Notes: generated from the sequence alone by a model not told the origin. 8,680 nucleotides of DNA from JAGYLJ01 sp964383545 (GCA_964383545.1 CAYLHD010000017.1:1-8680); one strand, 5' to 3'; numbered from the stretch's first letter, positions 1-7,227 are shown. Translations and numbers: made by a program.

Positions 1-8
1 TGATTAAC

Positions 9-55
9 AGGGGTCCGACCTTTTGCAGGGTCGAGTCGTGAGGGGTCGGACCCCT
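9..55. repeat. Inverted pair of short REP-like palindromes
   Basis: A truncated unit AGGGGTCCGACC (9-20) faces a complete unit AGGGGTCGGACCCCT (41-55). The 12 bases at 9-20 are the exact reverse complement of 44-55, so the pair can fold into a 12-bp stem with a 23-nt loop (21-43). It lies downstream of the pyrG stop with no clear T-tract for a terminator on the minus strand. It belongs to the palindrome family that recurs at 82, 105, 1628, 5134, 5166 and 5189. The two-unit inverted arrangement resembles a REPIN; that reading is an inference. Confidence 0.8.
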
Positions 56-76
56 ACAGAAATGATGAGAGATTGG

Positions 77-96
77 TAGTGAGGGGTCGGACCCCT
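77..96 (+). repeat. REP-like palindrome with TAGTG flank
   Basis: The 20-base unit TAGTGAGGGGTCGGACCCCT occurs here exactly. Within it, 82-96 is a palindrome with 7-bp arms around a single central G. Identical 20-base copies lie at 100-119 and, inverted, at 5134-5153 and 5166-5185. The TAGTG on only one side gives the unit a direction. Confidence 0.85.
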
Positions 97-99
97 ATT

Positions 100-119
100 T
101 AGTGAGGGGTCGGACCCCT
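100..119 (+). repeat. REP-like palindrome with TAGTG flank
   Basis: This is a second direct copy of the same 20-base unit, 23 bp after the first. It ends 3 bp before the pyrG stop codon (123-125, minus strand), so the pyrG transcript would carry it just after the stop. There is no U-tract beyond it, so a role as an intrinsic terminator is doubtful, although it could protect the 3' end. Confidence 0.85.
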
Positions 120-122
120 GTT

Positions 123-1469
123 TTATTTCGTTGCACAAGCTTTAAGAAAAGCTGTAAAAAGAGGATGTGGGCTAAAAGGTCTTGCTAAAAACTCTGGATG
201 AAATTGAGTAGCTAAAAAGAAAGGATGCAAAGTCTTTTTCAACTCAACTATTTCCATTAAACGACCATCAGGTGATGTCCCAGAAAATATAAGTCCACTT
301 TCTCCTAGAGGTCGCACCCCTTCCATCGCTTCGCTCTTCCTCGGGGAACGACCTCTTCCTGAAAGTTCTTCAATGAATTCTGGATTAACTTCAAAACGGT
401 GACGATGACGCTCAGAAATCTCCTCTCTTTTATAGGCTCCACGAGCTAAGGTTCCTTTTTTAAGAATAGCTGGACAAGCTCCCAAACGCATAGTCCCACC
501 ATAATCATTTTTAGCTAATTTTTCTTTTTGTTCTGGCATGATATCAATCACAGGGTGAGTTGTTTTTGGATCAATTTCAACAGTATTAGCGTCTTTCCAG
601 CCAAGTACATTACGAGCGAACTCCACTACAGCTAACTGCATTCCGTAACACAAACCAAAGAAGGGAATCTTATTTTCTCTCAAAAATTGAATAACCTTGA
701 TCTTTCCCTCAACTCCTGAAGAACCAAAACCACCGGGCACAATTACCCCGTCGAATTTCTTAAGTAAAGCCAATTTCAACTTCCCTGTTTCAAAATCCTT
801 TGAATTTAACCAGTGAATCTTTGGTTTAACATTAATTTTATAGGCAGAAAACTTAATAGCTTCAATAACTGAAATATATGAATCAGAAAGAACAAAATCA
901 CCAGAATCAAAATATTTTCCAACAATGGCCACGTTGATTTCTTGTCCTCCATTATGAACTTTCTTAACAAAACTTCTCCATTTAGATAAATCACTCTTTT
1001 GAACTCTTTTCTCTAAACCTAATTTTTTTACAATGGTATCGCTAATTTTATCTTTCTCAAAATTAAGTGGAACATCATAAATACTTTCCGCATCCGGAGC
1101 AGAAATGATATCTTTTAAATCTAAATTACAAAACAAAGCAATCTTTTCTTTTCGCCTTTTATCCAAAGCTACTTCACTTCGAGCAACTAAAATATCTGGT
1201 TGAATTCCTGTAGAGTTTAAAGTACGCACAGCATGTTGAGTTGGTTTAGTTTTCATTTCACCAATCTTACTTGGAATAGGTAAAAAACTCAGCATCACAT
1301 AAAGAACATCGTCAGGATGTTTATTTTTTAACATNNNNNNNNNNNNNNNNNNNNNNNNNNNNNNNNNNNNNNNNNNNNNNNNNNNNNNNNNNNNNNNNNN
1401 NNNNNNNNNNNNNNNNNNNNNNNNNNNNNNNNNNACAAATATATATTTTCTTGTTTTAGTTTTTTTCAT
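123..1469 (-). CDS. pyrG: CTP synthase (glutamine-hydrolysing), interrupted by an assembly gap
   Basis: Makes CTP from UTP, ATP and glutamine, the last step of pyrimidine nucleotide synthesis, in the cytosol. The N-terminus MKKTKTRKYIF matches the family start before the P-loop, but the 100-N gap then removes the P-loop. Sequence resumes just before the KTKPTQH nucleotide-binding motif. Against the E. coli numbering I remember (first Lys of KTKPTQ near 187), about 150 residues are missing, so the true gap is near 450 bp. The reading frame stays open across the placeholder only by chance. The C-terminal class I glutamine amidotransferase domain is complete: VPGGFG, nucleophile Cys in GLCYGMQ (codon 648-650), and His/Glu in FHPEF (codons 198-200 and 192-194). 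HRHRFEVNPE precedes an extra segment of about 18 residues encoded by a repeat at 307-356. The stop is TAA. No Shine-Dalgarno sequence precedes the ATG, and no convincing promoter was found. Confidence 0.96.
   Translation of the reverse strand: MKKTKTRKYIFXXXXXXXXXXXXXXXXXXXXXXXXXXXXXXXXXXMLKNKHPDDVLYVMLSFLPIPSKIGEMKTKPTQHAVRTLNSTGIQPDILVARSEVALDKRRKEKIALFCNLDLKDIISAPDAESIYDVPLNFEKDKISDTIVKKLGLEKRVQKSDLSKWRSFVKKVHNGGQEINVAIVGKYFDSGDFVLSDSYISVIEAIKFSAYKINVKPKIHWLNSKDFETGKLKLALLKKFDGVIVPGGFGSSGVEGKIKVIQFLRENKIPFFGLCYGMQLAVVEFARNVLGWKDANTVEIDPKTTHPVIDIMPEQKEKLAKNDYGGTMRLGACPAILKKGTLARGAYKREEISERHRHRFEVNPEFIEELSGRGRSPRKSEAMEGVRPLGESGLIFSGTSPDGRLMEIVELKKTLHPFFLATQFHPEFLARPFSPHPLFTAFLKACATK
307..356. 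repeat. 50-bp palindromic element inserted in frame in pyrG
   Basis: The element has perfect 8-bp terminal inverted repeats, AGAGGTCG (307-314) and CGACCTCT (349-356), and is flanked by the direct repeat TCCT (303-306 and 357-360). It matches the intergenic copy at 4920-4970 at 47 of 51 positions. Element plus one TCCT is 54 bp, or 18 codons, so the frame is kept. The encoded residues RGRSPRKSEAMEGVRPL lie between EEL and GLIFSG, where CTP synthases I know have only a few residues. The middle of the minus strand contains GCGAAGC, known as a very stable DNA mini-hairpin. It is probably a recent mobile-repeat insertion tolerated in a surface loop. Confidence 0.9.
1335..1434. other. Assembly gap (100 N) inside pyrG
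   Basis: Exactly 100 N, which is the usual placeholder for unknown gap length. It removes most of the amidoligase domain of pyrG. From the missing protein, the real length should be about 450 bp or more. Confidence 0.95.
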
Positions 1470-1627
1470 AAAATATATTTTCTAAAAATTCGGAATGTTG
1501 AATTTCCCGAAATTAGTATAAATTAATAATCTGAAAACATTTTAGCTCATTGTGAACTAAAAAACTAATTTTTATATAACTGAAAAATCAATTAACTTAC
1601 TCGTCAACCTTCATGCACCTAGTCTGC

Positions 1628-1659
1628 AGGGGTCCGACCCCGCAAGGGGTCGGACCCCT
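1628..1659. repeat. Perfect hairpin of two opposed REP-like palindromes downstream of ftsX
   Basis: Units in opposite orientation (1628-1641 and 1646-1659) are exact reverse complements and form a perfect 14-bp stem with a GCAA loop (1642-1645) on the plus strand. It begins 8 bp beyond the ftsX stop codon. Read in the ftsX direction, the T-rich stretch precedes the hairpin rather than following it, so it is not a standard intrinsic terminator. It could still pause transcription or protect the 3' end. The rest of 1470-1666 is AT-rich sequence in which I see no gene or RNA. Confidence 0.85.
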
Positions 1660-1666
1660 ATAAAAA

Positions 1667-2593
1667 TTAAATTTTTAAGTATTTTCTAACAGCTAAAGCA
1701 GAAGAAATAACTCCAAAGATAATTCCCACCAATAAGGAAACAGCGAAAAACATCAAAATGTGTGAAGAATAATAAGAAAGAACATCCATTAGGAAAAGAT
1801 TTTCCATGGAAGGATTAAGCCAGAACAAAACAGGATAAAACAAAACTGTAGCAAGAAAAGCTGAAATTACTCCATACATAGCTCCTTCAAAAATAAAGGG
1901 TCCACGAATATAACTGTTATTGGCACCCACCAATCTCATTACTTTAATTTCTTCTCTAGATATGAAAATAGCTAAACGAATAGTACTGAAAGTAATAAAA
2001 ACAGAAACGACAATTAAAATAATAGCCAAAGCCACTCCAAATTTATTAATAGCATCAATAATTCGGCTTAATCCATCAATAGTAGCTTTATTTTGAGAAT
2101 AATTAACTTTATCAATAACACCAATATCTTCACCGTCAGTTAAAACTGTTTTGGATTCTAAAAACTTAGCAATACCAGCATATTGACCAATTTCTTTTGC
2201 TTTTATATTAAGCACAGACCCTAAAGGATTTTCCTCAAGTTCATCAAGTGCCTGCAAAGTTTGTTCATCATTACGATGACGGTCTCTAAAATTAGATAAA
2301 GCTTGCTCACGAGAAATATATTCTATATTGTCTACTTCTGGCAAAAATTCTAAATCCTGTTTAAGTTTCAAAACATCTTCTGGAGTAGCTGTAGTCATAG
2401 CATAAACATTTATGTCAATTTCATCTTTAACACGATCCAATGTTAGAGAAAACAGAACACTACAAAGTAATAATGAAATTATAAAAAACAGAGTAACGGT
2501 CATCATCATAATTGAAGAAACCGAAACCATTCCATTTCTCCAAAAATTGGTAAAACCTGTTTTAATTATTCTTTTGATATTTAAAATAAACAT
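1667..2593 (-). CDS. ftsX: Cell-division ABC transporter permease-like protein FtsX
   Basis: Membrane half of the FtsEX complex. It transmits FtsE ATPase cycles across the membrane to activate peptidoglycan hydrolases at the division site. At 308 residues it has family length and topology: a short basic cytosolic N-terminus, a transmembrane helix at about 24-50, an extracytoplasmic domain at about 51-184, then helices at about 185-208, 232-258 and 276-302. The cytosolic loop after the second helix carries SREEIKVMRLVGANNSYIRGPF, the coupling region typical of FtsX, here at about 212-233. The ATG lies 6 bp after the ftsE stop, so both are surely co-transcribed. No Shine-Dalgarno sequence is visible; translational coupling is likely. 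The stop is TAA. Confidence 0.95.
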   Translation of the reverse strand: MFILNIKRIIKTGFTNFWRNGMVSVSSIMMMTVTLFFIISLLLCSVLFSLTLDRVKDEIDINVYAMTTATPEDVLKLKQDLEFLPEVDNIEYISREQALSNFRDRHRNDEQTLQALDELEENPLGSVLNIKAKEIGQYAGIAKFLESKTVLTDGEDIGVIDKVNYSQNKATIDGLSRIIDAINKFGVALAIILIVVSVFITFSTIRLAIFISREEIKVMRLVGANNSYIRGPFIFEGAMYGVISAFLATVLFYPVLFWLNPSMENLFLMDVLSYYSSHILMFFAVSLLVGIIFGVISSALAVRKYLKI

Positions 2594-2599
2594 TTGATT

Positions 2600-3280
2600 T
2601 TATAAAATATAACCACCATTTTTATCTCTAACAATTTCTCCATCTTCCATAGTAATCACTCTTTTTCTTCCCAATAAATCAATAACATTTTTATTATGGG
2701 TGGTTAGGATTACTGTAGTTCCTAATTCGTTAATCTTCTTTAATATTTTGATGATGTCTTCGGTATTATCTGGATCTAAATTACCAGTAGGTTCATCTGC
2801 AATTAATACATCCGGTTGGTTAACAATAGCTCTGGCAATAGCGACTCTTTGTTGTTCACCTCCAGATAACTCTCTAGGAAAACTTCCTTGCTTATTACCT
2901 AAATCCACCAAATTCAAAACATGAGGAACATCTGAAGTAATCTCTCTATCTTTTCTTCCAGCGGCTTCCATGGCAAAAGCTACATTTTCATAGGCAGTTC
3001 TATTTGGTAATAAACGAAAATCCTGAAAAACAATTCCAATCCTCTTTCGATATTTGTTCATCTGACTTTTCCTGATTTTGTTTATATTCACTGATTCAAA
3101 AAAAACCACTCCCTTGGTCGGTTTTTCTTCTCCCAATAGAATTCTTAACAATGTTGTTTTACCTGCTCCAGAATGACCAACAATAGAAACAAATTCTTCC
3201 GGTTCTATTGTTAAACTAACATCACTGATAACCTTAATACCGTCTTGATATTTTTTAGTAACTTTATCGAAATAAATCAT
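2600..3280 (-). CDS. ftsE: Cell-division ATP-binding protein FtsE
   Basis: Cytosolic ATPase partner of FtsX. ATP binding and hydrolysis drive FtsX conformational changes that control cell-wall hydrolysis in division. All ABC motifs are visible in the 226-residue protein: Walker A GHSGAGKT (35-42), Q-loop Gln86 in FQDFRLLPNRTAYENV (FtsE-typical), signature LSGGEQQR (138-145), Walker B VLIADEP (158-164), the D-loop GNLDP, and switch His195. Length is normal for FtsE. It is the first gene of an ftsE-ftsX pair. The leader (3281-3523) shows no Shine-Dalgarno sequence and no promoter that I can defend, but holds two large palindromes. Confidence 0.97.
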   Translation of the reverse strand: MIYFDKVTKKYQDGIKVISDVSLTIEPEEFVSIVGHSGAGKTTLLRILLGEEKPTKGVVFFESVNINKIRKSQMNKYRKRIGIVFQDFRLLPNRTAYENVAFAMEAAGRKDREITSDVPHVLNLVDLGNKQGSFPRELSGGEQQRVAIARAIVNQPDVLIADEPTGNLDPDNTEDIIKILKKINELGTTVILTTHNKNVIDLLGRKRVITMEDGEIVRDKNGGYIL

Positions 3281-3420
3281 TTATTTTAGAATTAATTTTT
3301 GACTTTACAGACTTTTTTAAACCATTAAACTTTCCTACTTAATTAAATCGACTCTGATATATTCTACCAAAAAAATATTAATTTCAATAGTGTTTAAAAG
3401 TGGACAAAACCCCTATCTCT

Positions 3421-3453
3421 AGAATCCTTGGAGGTTCAACCTCCAAGGATTCT
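3421..3453. repeat. 33-bp perfect palindrome between prfA and ftsE
   Basis: Two 16-bp arms (AGAATCCTTGGAGGTT and its complement) surround a single central C. Its core GGAGGTTCAACCTCC is the A/T-substituted relative of the GGGGTCCGACCCC units elsewhere in the window, with substitutions paired on both arms. It lies in the 243-bp space between the prfA stop and the ftsE start. No T-tract follows in the prfA direction. Confidence 0.85.
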
Positions 3454-3483
3454 GGGGATAACTCAAAAATAACCAATGTTTTC

Positions 3484-3516
3484 CACTTGGAGGTTGAACC
3501 TCCAAGTGATTTTTTT
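3484..3516 (+). terminator. REP-like palindrome followed by T7; terminator-like only on the plus strand
   Basis: CACTTGGAGGTT and AACCTCCAAGTG form a 12-bp inverted repeat around a central G (3484-3508), followed by A and seven T (3510-3516). This is the classic intrinsic terminator shape on the plus strand, yet both neighbouring genes run on the minus strand. It begins 15 bp beyond the prfA stop, and in that direction the A/T tract comes before the stem. Its 21-bp core is the exact reverse complement of that in the 3421-3453 palindrome, so the two form an inverted pair. Function as a terminator is uncertain; membership in the repeat family is clear. Confidence 0.55.
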
Positions 3517-3523
3517 ACAAGAC

Positions 3524-4543
3524 TTAGTCCATTAATGATGATTCGATCAATGCATCAAAAATCGGGTCAAGATCACCTGCCAAGATTTTTTCTAAATTAT
3601 GCCATGATTTTTTAATACGATGATCGGTAATCCTATCCTGAATAAAATTGTAGGTTCTAATCTTTTCAGAACGATCAGCTGTCCCAACCTGAGATTTACG
3701 TTTTGAAGAATATTTAGCTGCTTCTTCTTCGTCTTTTTTTTGTTGAAGTTTAGCTATTAAAATTTCCATAGCTTTTTCTCTATTTTTTAATTGACTTCTT
3801 TCCGCAGTACAGCGAACATCAATTCCTGTTGGTTTATGAACAAGTCGAACAGCGGTTTCTACCTTGTTAACATTTTGACCACCAGCTCCACCAGAACGAG
3901 AAAATTCCATTTCAAGATCATCTGGTTTAATTACAATTAGTGAATGTTTTTTAATCGGCATAATCGCCACAGAAGCAGTCGAGGTATGAATTCTTCCAAT
4001 TTTTTCTGTTACTGGTACACGCTGAACACGATGCACTCCTGTTTCAAACCTCATTTTTTCATAAACACCCTGACCTTTAACTTCAAAACTAACTTCTTTA
4101 TAACCACCAGTTGAATTTAAAGATTCGTTTAATTTACGAAACTTCCAATTATTACTATCTGCATATTTTTCATACATCTCAGCTAGATTGTAAGCAAACA
4201 ATGAAGCCTCATCACCACCAGCTCCAGCTCGAATTTCTAAGATTATTTCATTAGGAAATTCCTTTTCATCTGCAATTACTGAATCAAGAATTTCTTTAAT
4301 TTGTTTTGCCAAAGCTTGTTTTTGGAGGTCTAAATTAGCTAATTCCTCCTCAGCTAATTCTTTCATAGCAGGATCATTTAAAGACATCTCTTCAGTCTGA
4401 TTCTCTTGGTCTACAATTTTTTCATACTCTTTTGAAAGATAAGTTGTCTTGGGATTTTCTCGACTTTCAGCTAAATCAAAAACAATCTCAGCTTTATCAT
4501 CTGAGCTTGGAGAACTATTCTGATTTATATCTTCTGTTGTCAT
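3524..4543 (-). CDS. prfA: Peptide chain release factor 1
   Basis: Recognises UAA and UAG in the ribosomal A site and triggers release of the finished protein. Residues PVT (177-179) in HRVQRVPVTE correspond to the RF1 PxT codon-reading motif; RF2 would have SPF. The catalytic GGQ (221-223) lies in SGGAGGQNVNKVETAVR, and the domain 2 motif EIRAGAGGDEASLFA is at about 103-117. At 339 residues it is somewhat shorter than E. coli RF1 (about 360), with the first domain reduced and the first 25 residues acidic and Ser/Asn-rich. It lies 81 bp downstream of rpmE but beyond a clear rpmE terminator, and a possible promoter sits right before its ATG. All nine visible stops in this window are TAA, which this factor reads. 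Confidence 0.97.
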   Translation of the reverse strand: MTTEDINQNSSPSSDDKAEIVFDLAESRENPKTTYLSKEYEKIVDQENQTEEMSLNDPAMKELAEEELANLDLQKQALAKQIKEILDSVIADEKEFPNEIILEIRAGAGGDEASLFAYNLAEMYEKYADSNNWKFRKLNESLNSTGGYKEVSFEVKGQGVYEKMRFETGVHRVQRVPVTEKIGRIHTSTASVAIMPIKKHSLIVIKPDDLEMEFSRSGGAGGQNVNKVETAVRLVHKPTGIDVRCTAERSQLKNREKAMEILIAKLQQKKDEEEAAKYSSKRKSQVGTADRSEKIRTYNFIQDRITDHRIKKSWHNLEKILAGDLDPIFDALIESSLMD

Positions 4544-4551
4544 TAAAATAA

Positions 4552-4580
4552 AGAATACCCTAAAAAAATATTAAAGTAAA
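4552..4580 (-). promoter_or_regulatory. Possible prfA promoter, leaderless type
   Basis: On the minus strand TTTACT (4575-4580) and TATTCT (4552-4557) are separated by 17 bp, and the -10 box ends 8 bp before the prfA ATG. No Shine-Dalgarno sequence is present. It lies just beyond the rpmE terminator tract, where an independent prfA promoter is expected. The match to consensus is moderate (4 of 6 at -35), so this is tentative. Confidence 0.4.
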
Positions 4581-4583
4581 AGT

Positions 4584-4612
4584 AAAAAAAACAGACACAT
4601 AGTGTCTGTTTT
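4584..4612 (-). terminator. Intrinsic terminator of rpmE
   Basis: An 11-bp inverted repeat, AAAACAGACAC (4588-4598) and GTGTCTGTTTT (4602-4612) with a 3-nt loop, is followed in the minus-strand direction by eight T (plus-strand A run 4584-4591). It begins 12 bp after the rpmE stop, the usual position for a Rho-independent terminator. It separates rpmE from prfA. Confidence 0.9.
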
Positions 4613-4624
4613 AGTCTTCTGAAG

Positions 4625-4843
4625 TTATTTTTTAGATTTCTTAGAAAGAGCCATACGAGTTTTGAATTTTTCAACTCGACCAGCTGTATCAACAATTTTT
4701 TCGTTTCCAGTATAGAAAGGATGGCAAGCACTACAAATTTCCACGTTGATTTTTTCAAGAGTTGAGCCAATTTCAAACTTAGCTCCACAGGCACAAACTG
4801 CCTCTGCTTTAGAATAATATTGTGGGTGAATATCTTTTTTCAT
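4625..4843 (-). CDS. rpmE: 50S ribosomal protein L31, zinc-binding form
   Basis: Small protein of the large ribosomal subunit that bridges to the small subunit. The 72-residue length and the motif MKKDIHPQYY are typical. Four cysteines at the zinc-binding positions, Cys17 and Cys19 (CACG) and Cys37 and Cys40 (CSACH), mark the zinc-containing type rather than the cysteine-free paralogue. HPFYTGNEKIVDTAGRVEKF is the conserved middle, followed by a basic tail. It is transcribed alone: a strong promoter ends 7 bp before the ATG and a terminator follows the stop. No Shine-Dalgarno sequence is present. Confidence 0.97.
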   Translation of the reverse strand: MKKDIHPQYYSKAEAVCACGAKFEIGSTLEKINVEICSACHPFYTGNEKIVDTAGRVEKFKTRMALSKKSKK

Positions 4844-4850
4844 TGGAATT

Positions 4851-4878
4851 ATTATACATTAAATCAAGGAATAAGCAA
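4851..4878 (-). promoter_or_regulatory. rpmE promoter, leaderless type
   Basis: TTGCTT (4873-4878), a 16-bp spacer, and a perfect TATAAT (4851-4856) on the minus strand. Only 7 bp (AATTCCA) separate the -10 box from the ATG, so transcription should start at or within a base or two of the start codon. The same TTGCTT-16-TATAAT arrangement precedes rplY. Confidence 0.75.
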
Positions 4879-4919
4879 TATAATAACGATTTAAAGAGAT
4901 TGGTGGCTCTCTGGGTTTT

Positions 4920-4970
4920 AGGGGTCGCACCCCTTCCGTCGCTTCGCTCCTCCTCGGGGAACGACCCCTT
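4920..4970. repeat. Intergenic copy of the 50-bp two-ended palindromic element
   Basis: Same element as in pyrG (47 of 51 positions identical), with terminal inverted repeats AGGGGTCG (4920-4927) and CGACCCCT (4962-4969). Its left end AGGGGTCGCACCCCT (4920-4934) is one base from the short palindrome unit, and its right end (4955-4969) is a 12-of-15 match to the inverted unit. It therefore looks like two opposed short units joined by about 20 bp. It abuts the 4971-5070 gap. In the stretch 4844-5226 I see no gene, only the rpmE promoter, this repeat family and the gap. Confidence 0.88.
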
Positions 4971-5070
4971 NNNNNNNNNNNNNNNNNNNNNNNNNNNNNN
5001 NNNNNNNNNNNNNNNNNNNNNNNNNNNNNNNNNNNNNNNNNNNNNNNNNNNNNNNNNNNNNNNNNNNNNN
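4971..5070. other. Assembly gap (100 N) between two copies of the same repeat
   Basis: Exactly 100 N of unknown true length. Both edges are copies of the 50-bp element: the left copy is complete and the right begins mid-element. The assembler probably broke in a tandem run of this repeat. Confidence 0.95.
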
Positions 5071-5099
5071 CTTCGCTCCTCCTCGGGGAACGACCCCTT
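5071..5099. repeat. 3' part of another copy of the 50-bp element
   Basis: These 29 bp are identical to 4942-4970 of the complete copy and include the right terminal inverted repeat CGACCCCT. The left part lies in the gap. Confidence 0.88.
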
Positions 5100-5133
5100 A
5101 TTACTTCGACACTTTCCTTCACAAATTTCTTAC

Positions 5134-5153
5134 AGGGGTCCGACCCCTCACTA
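5134..5153 (-). repeat. REP-like palindrome with TAGTG flank
   Basis: Inverted exact copy of the 20-base unit found at 77-96 and 100-119. The palindrome itself is 5134-5148 and the directional flank reads CACTA on the plus strand (5149-5153). Confidence 0.85.
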
Positions 5154-5165
5154 ATTATTTTTTGT

Positions 5166-5203
5166 AGGGGTCCGACCCCTCACTATGTAGGGGTCGGACC
5201 CCT
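5166..5203. repeat. Inverted pair of REP-like palindromes
   Basis: Units AGGGGTCCGACCCCT (5166-5180, with the CACTA flank at 5181-5185) and AGGGGTCGGACCCCT (5189-5203) are reverse complements. With the adjoining GT and AC they give a 17-bp stem (5164-5180 with 5189-5205) and an 8-nt loop. The pair lies just downstream of the lytic transglycosylase gene. Confidence 0.85.
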
Positions 5204-5213
5204 ACTTTGATTC

Positions 5214-5228
5214 AAAGGTTGGACCTTT
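5214..5228. repeat. Divergent REP-like palindrome overlapping a stop codon
   Basis: AAAGGTTGGACCTTT has the family layout, but the arms are changed to A/T on both sides and one inner pair is a T:G wobble. Its last two bases belong to the TAA stop (5227-5229) of the minus-strand transglycosylase gene. Confidence 0.7.
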
Positions 5229-6282
5229 AGTCACTAAGTAAATTGATGTCTTTTTGGAATCCTTGGGCTCGGCTAGCTACTTTATAACCATAACTATAAG
5301 TAGGTCTCATATGCTGAAGAAGGGTCCTATCTGTTGTATTAGACAATCCTGAATAATATTTAGCTGCAGTACAACTCCACACATCAAATTGACTAGTAAA
5401 AGCAGTTTGACACCTCTCCATGGCATCACTTAAATAAAGAGCTGTGGCCGTAAAAGCATCTAAACTATTAAAAGGTGAAGGTGTAGAAACACCCAAAACT
5501 TTACTAACTCTCTTTTTATAACCTACATTATTGTTAATATCCCACCAGGTTGTCGGCATGAACTGTGAGGGCCCCATGGCTCCTCCATAGGCACCATCTG
5601 CAGTGATAGGACAAGATACTGGAGTAGTATTTGGATCCATACCTAACTCTCCAATTATCTTTAGAAAAGAAGGTTTTTGAGAATCTCTCATTACTGTCCC
5701 TGATTTATTAGCAGCTGATTGATTATAAGTACAACGACCTAAATTACTCCCTATCATTCCACCAATACCAGATTCCTGCGAAAGAATTGAAAGTGTTAAA
5801 GCTGCCTCAACTCCTATCCTTTCTTCATAAAGTTGAACAAGTTTGAGAGCTTCACCGAAAGTAAGTTCCGTTCCTCCCACCGTTCGGAAAAGACGATTCT
5901 TAATAGCTGTTTTGACTCTCTCTTTTTCAGCAATAACTTTTTGATACTCAGCTTCCTGATCCCTATTCATACTAAGCAATTCATCTTTCTCATCTTTATA
6001 AACAACCTGCTTTTTTTGTTCCGATTCTTTTGTTATTTTTAAACCCCTCTCATTCATTGCCTTTTCTCGAAGAGCCTCTTTAGCCAATTCTGTTTGATCC
6101 TGTATACCCTTTAAATCAATAAGAGTTTTATTTAAATCTCTCTTGATAACACCATAGTCATCAACATCAATGAAAAAACTAGAAATAGTATCTTTTGATA
6201 ACATGGCTTCAAGAACTGAAAAAGAATCCATTTCATTGGTCTTTTTAATCAGTGTAGCAAGATGACCAACAATGGTTTCCAT
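5227..6282 (-). CDS. Coiled-coil lytic murein transglycosylase, 5' end lost in a gap
   Basis: Predicted secreted enzyme that cleaves the glycan strands of peptidoglycan. The 351 visible residues show a long, charged, probably coiled-coil region (about 45-130) followed by a lytic transglycosylase domain (about 140-350). In the domain, LSILSQESGIGG holds the likely catalytic Glu170, and GAYGGAMGPSQFMPTTW (230-246) is the substrate-groove motif of MltB/SLT_2-type enzymes; NSLDAFTATALYLSDA matches the following conserved helix. Four cysteines (184, 224, 291, 304) could form two disulfides. The Met at 6280-6282 touches the N gap, so it need not be the true start; a signal peptide and more coil are expected in the gap. 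The coil-plus-hydrolase design recalls FtsEX-controlled hydrolases such as PcsB, and ftsEX lies about 2 kb away on the same strand. The stop overlaps a REP-like palindrome. Confidence 0.85.
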   Translation of the reverse strand: METIVGHLATLIKKTNEMDSFSVLEAMLSKDTISSFFIDVDDYGVIKRDLNKTLIDLKGIQDQTELAKEALREKAMNERGLKITKESEQKKQVVYKDEKDELLSMNRDQEAEYQKVIAEKERVKTAIKNRLFRTVGGTELTFGEALKLVQLYEERIGVEAALTLSILSQESGIGGMIGSNLGRCTYNQSAANKSGTVMRDSQKPSFLKIIGELGMDPNTTPVSCPITADGAYGGAMGPSQFMPTTWWDINNNVGYKKRVSKVLGVSTPSPFNSLDAFTATALYLSDAMERCQTAFTSQFDVWSCTAAKYYSGLSNTTDRTLLQHMRPTYSYGYKVASRAQGFQKDINLLSD

Positions 6283-6382
6283 NNNNNNNNNNNNNNNNNN
6301 NNNNNNNNNNNNNNNNNNNNNNNNNNNNNNNNNNNNNNNNNNNNNNNNNNNNNNNNNNNNNNNNNNNNNNNNNNNNNNNNNN
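6283..6382. other. Assembly gap (100 N) at the transglycosylase 5' end
   Basis: Exactly 100 N of unknown true length. It hides the start, any signal peptide and the promoter of the lytic transglycosylase gene, and ends exactly where the rplY terminator palindrome begins. Confidence 0.95.
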
Positions 6383-6420
6383 AAAAAAGAGGCGTAGGCA
6401 AAAGCCTACGCCTCTTTTTT
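6383..6420 (-). terminator. Strong intrinsic terminator of rplY
   Basis: A perfect 17-bp inverted repeat (6383-6399 with 6404-6420) around an AAAA loop. Its GC-rich core GAGGCGTAGGC is flanked by six A and six T. Read on the minus strand it gives stem, loop and U-tract 8 bp after the rplY stop. It is symmetric, so it could also stop plus-strand transcription. Its sequence is unrelated to the REP-like family. Confidence 0.93.
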
Positions 6421-6428
6421 ATATAATT

Positions 6429-7094
6429 TTATTTTTCACTACCCTCTGATTTCTGTTCTTCTTCTTTCTTACCTTTCTTTTCTATTTCTATATCAGCAAG
6501 ATCAGGAGCTCCTGAAACTTCTGCTTCTGCTTCTTCTTCAGCCACTGCAATAAGAGCCACTACCTCATCAACATCATCGATAGCTTTAGCCGAACTAGGT
6601 AAAATCAAATCTTTAATAAAAATCTTGCTCTCAAGAGTTTTAAGAAGAGAAAGATCAACTTTAATATCTTTTGGCAGATCTCCAGGTAAAACTTCAATTT
6701 TAAGTTCATGTAAAACCTTAACCAAAGTACCTCCCAATTCTTTCATTGCTGGTGACTCACCAATGAATTCTAACAAAATGTCAGCTTCCATAACTTTCCC
6801 TCTTTCAATAACATAAAAATCAACATGGCGAACTCTTCCAGAAACTGGATCAATATCTATATCTTGAATAACAACTTCCTTATCTTCACCAATACCTTTT
6901 AGAACAATTAAAGATGAATTTCCAGCTTCCTTCCAAACTCTTTTAAATTCAACATAGGAAATTGAAATAGGAGTTGAAACTTCTTTTTTACCATAAAAAA
7001 CACCACGAAGTAATTCTGTTTTACTTTCTACTTTATTAGCTTTAGGGAATTTTTTTGTAAGATCCCTTTTCTTAACATTTAAAATTAATGACAT
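6429..7094 (-). CDS. rplY: 50S ribosomal protein L25, long CTC/TL5 form
   Basis: Binds 5S rRNA in the large ribosomal subunit. Residues 1-95 form the L25 domain; VVIQDIDIDPVSGRVRHVDF (74-93) is its conserved RNA-binding strand-turn region. Residues about 96-185 match the second, CTC/TL5 domain (ELGGTLVKVLHELKIEVLPGDLP), absent from the short E. coli L25. The last 35 residues are low-complexity Glu/Lys/Ala, as often seen in this form. At 221 residues it has the usual length. It is transcribed alone from a promoter ending 10 bp before the ATG, without a Shine-Dalgarno sequence, and ends at a strong terminator. Confidence 0.93.
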   Translation of the reverse strand: MSLILNVKKRDLTKKFPKANKVESKTELLRGVFYGKKEVSTPISISYVEFKRVWKEAGNSSLIVLKGIGEDKEVVIQDIDIDPVSGRVRHVDFYVIERGKVMEADILLEFIGESPAMKELGGTLVKVLHELKIEVLPGDLPKDIKVDLSLLKTLESKIFIKDLILPSSAKAIDDVDEVVALIAVAEEEAEAEVSGAPDLADIEIEKKGKKEEEQKSEGSEK

Positions 7095-7104
7095 ATTAGT
7101 GGTT

Positions 7105-7132
7105 ATTATAGCTAATTTTTATGAAAAAGCAA
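7105..7132 (-). promoter_or_regulatory. rplY promoter, nearly leaderless
   Basis: TTGCTT (7127-7132), a 16-bp spacer and a perfect TATAAT (7105-7110) on the minus strand. The -10 box ends 10 bp before the ATG, which allows a 5' leader of only about 2-4 nt. The hexamers and spacing are identical to those of the rpmE promoter. Confidence 0.75.
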
Positions 7133-7227
7133 CCAAAGAATTATCAAACTAAGGCTACTAACCTAAGGAAATTTTAGCTAAACTAGAATCCCTTTTTTTT
7201 TATTTTTCCCCTACTTTTAATAAATCT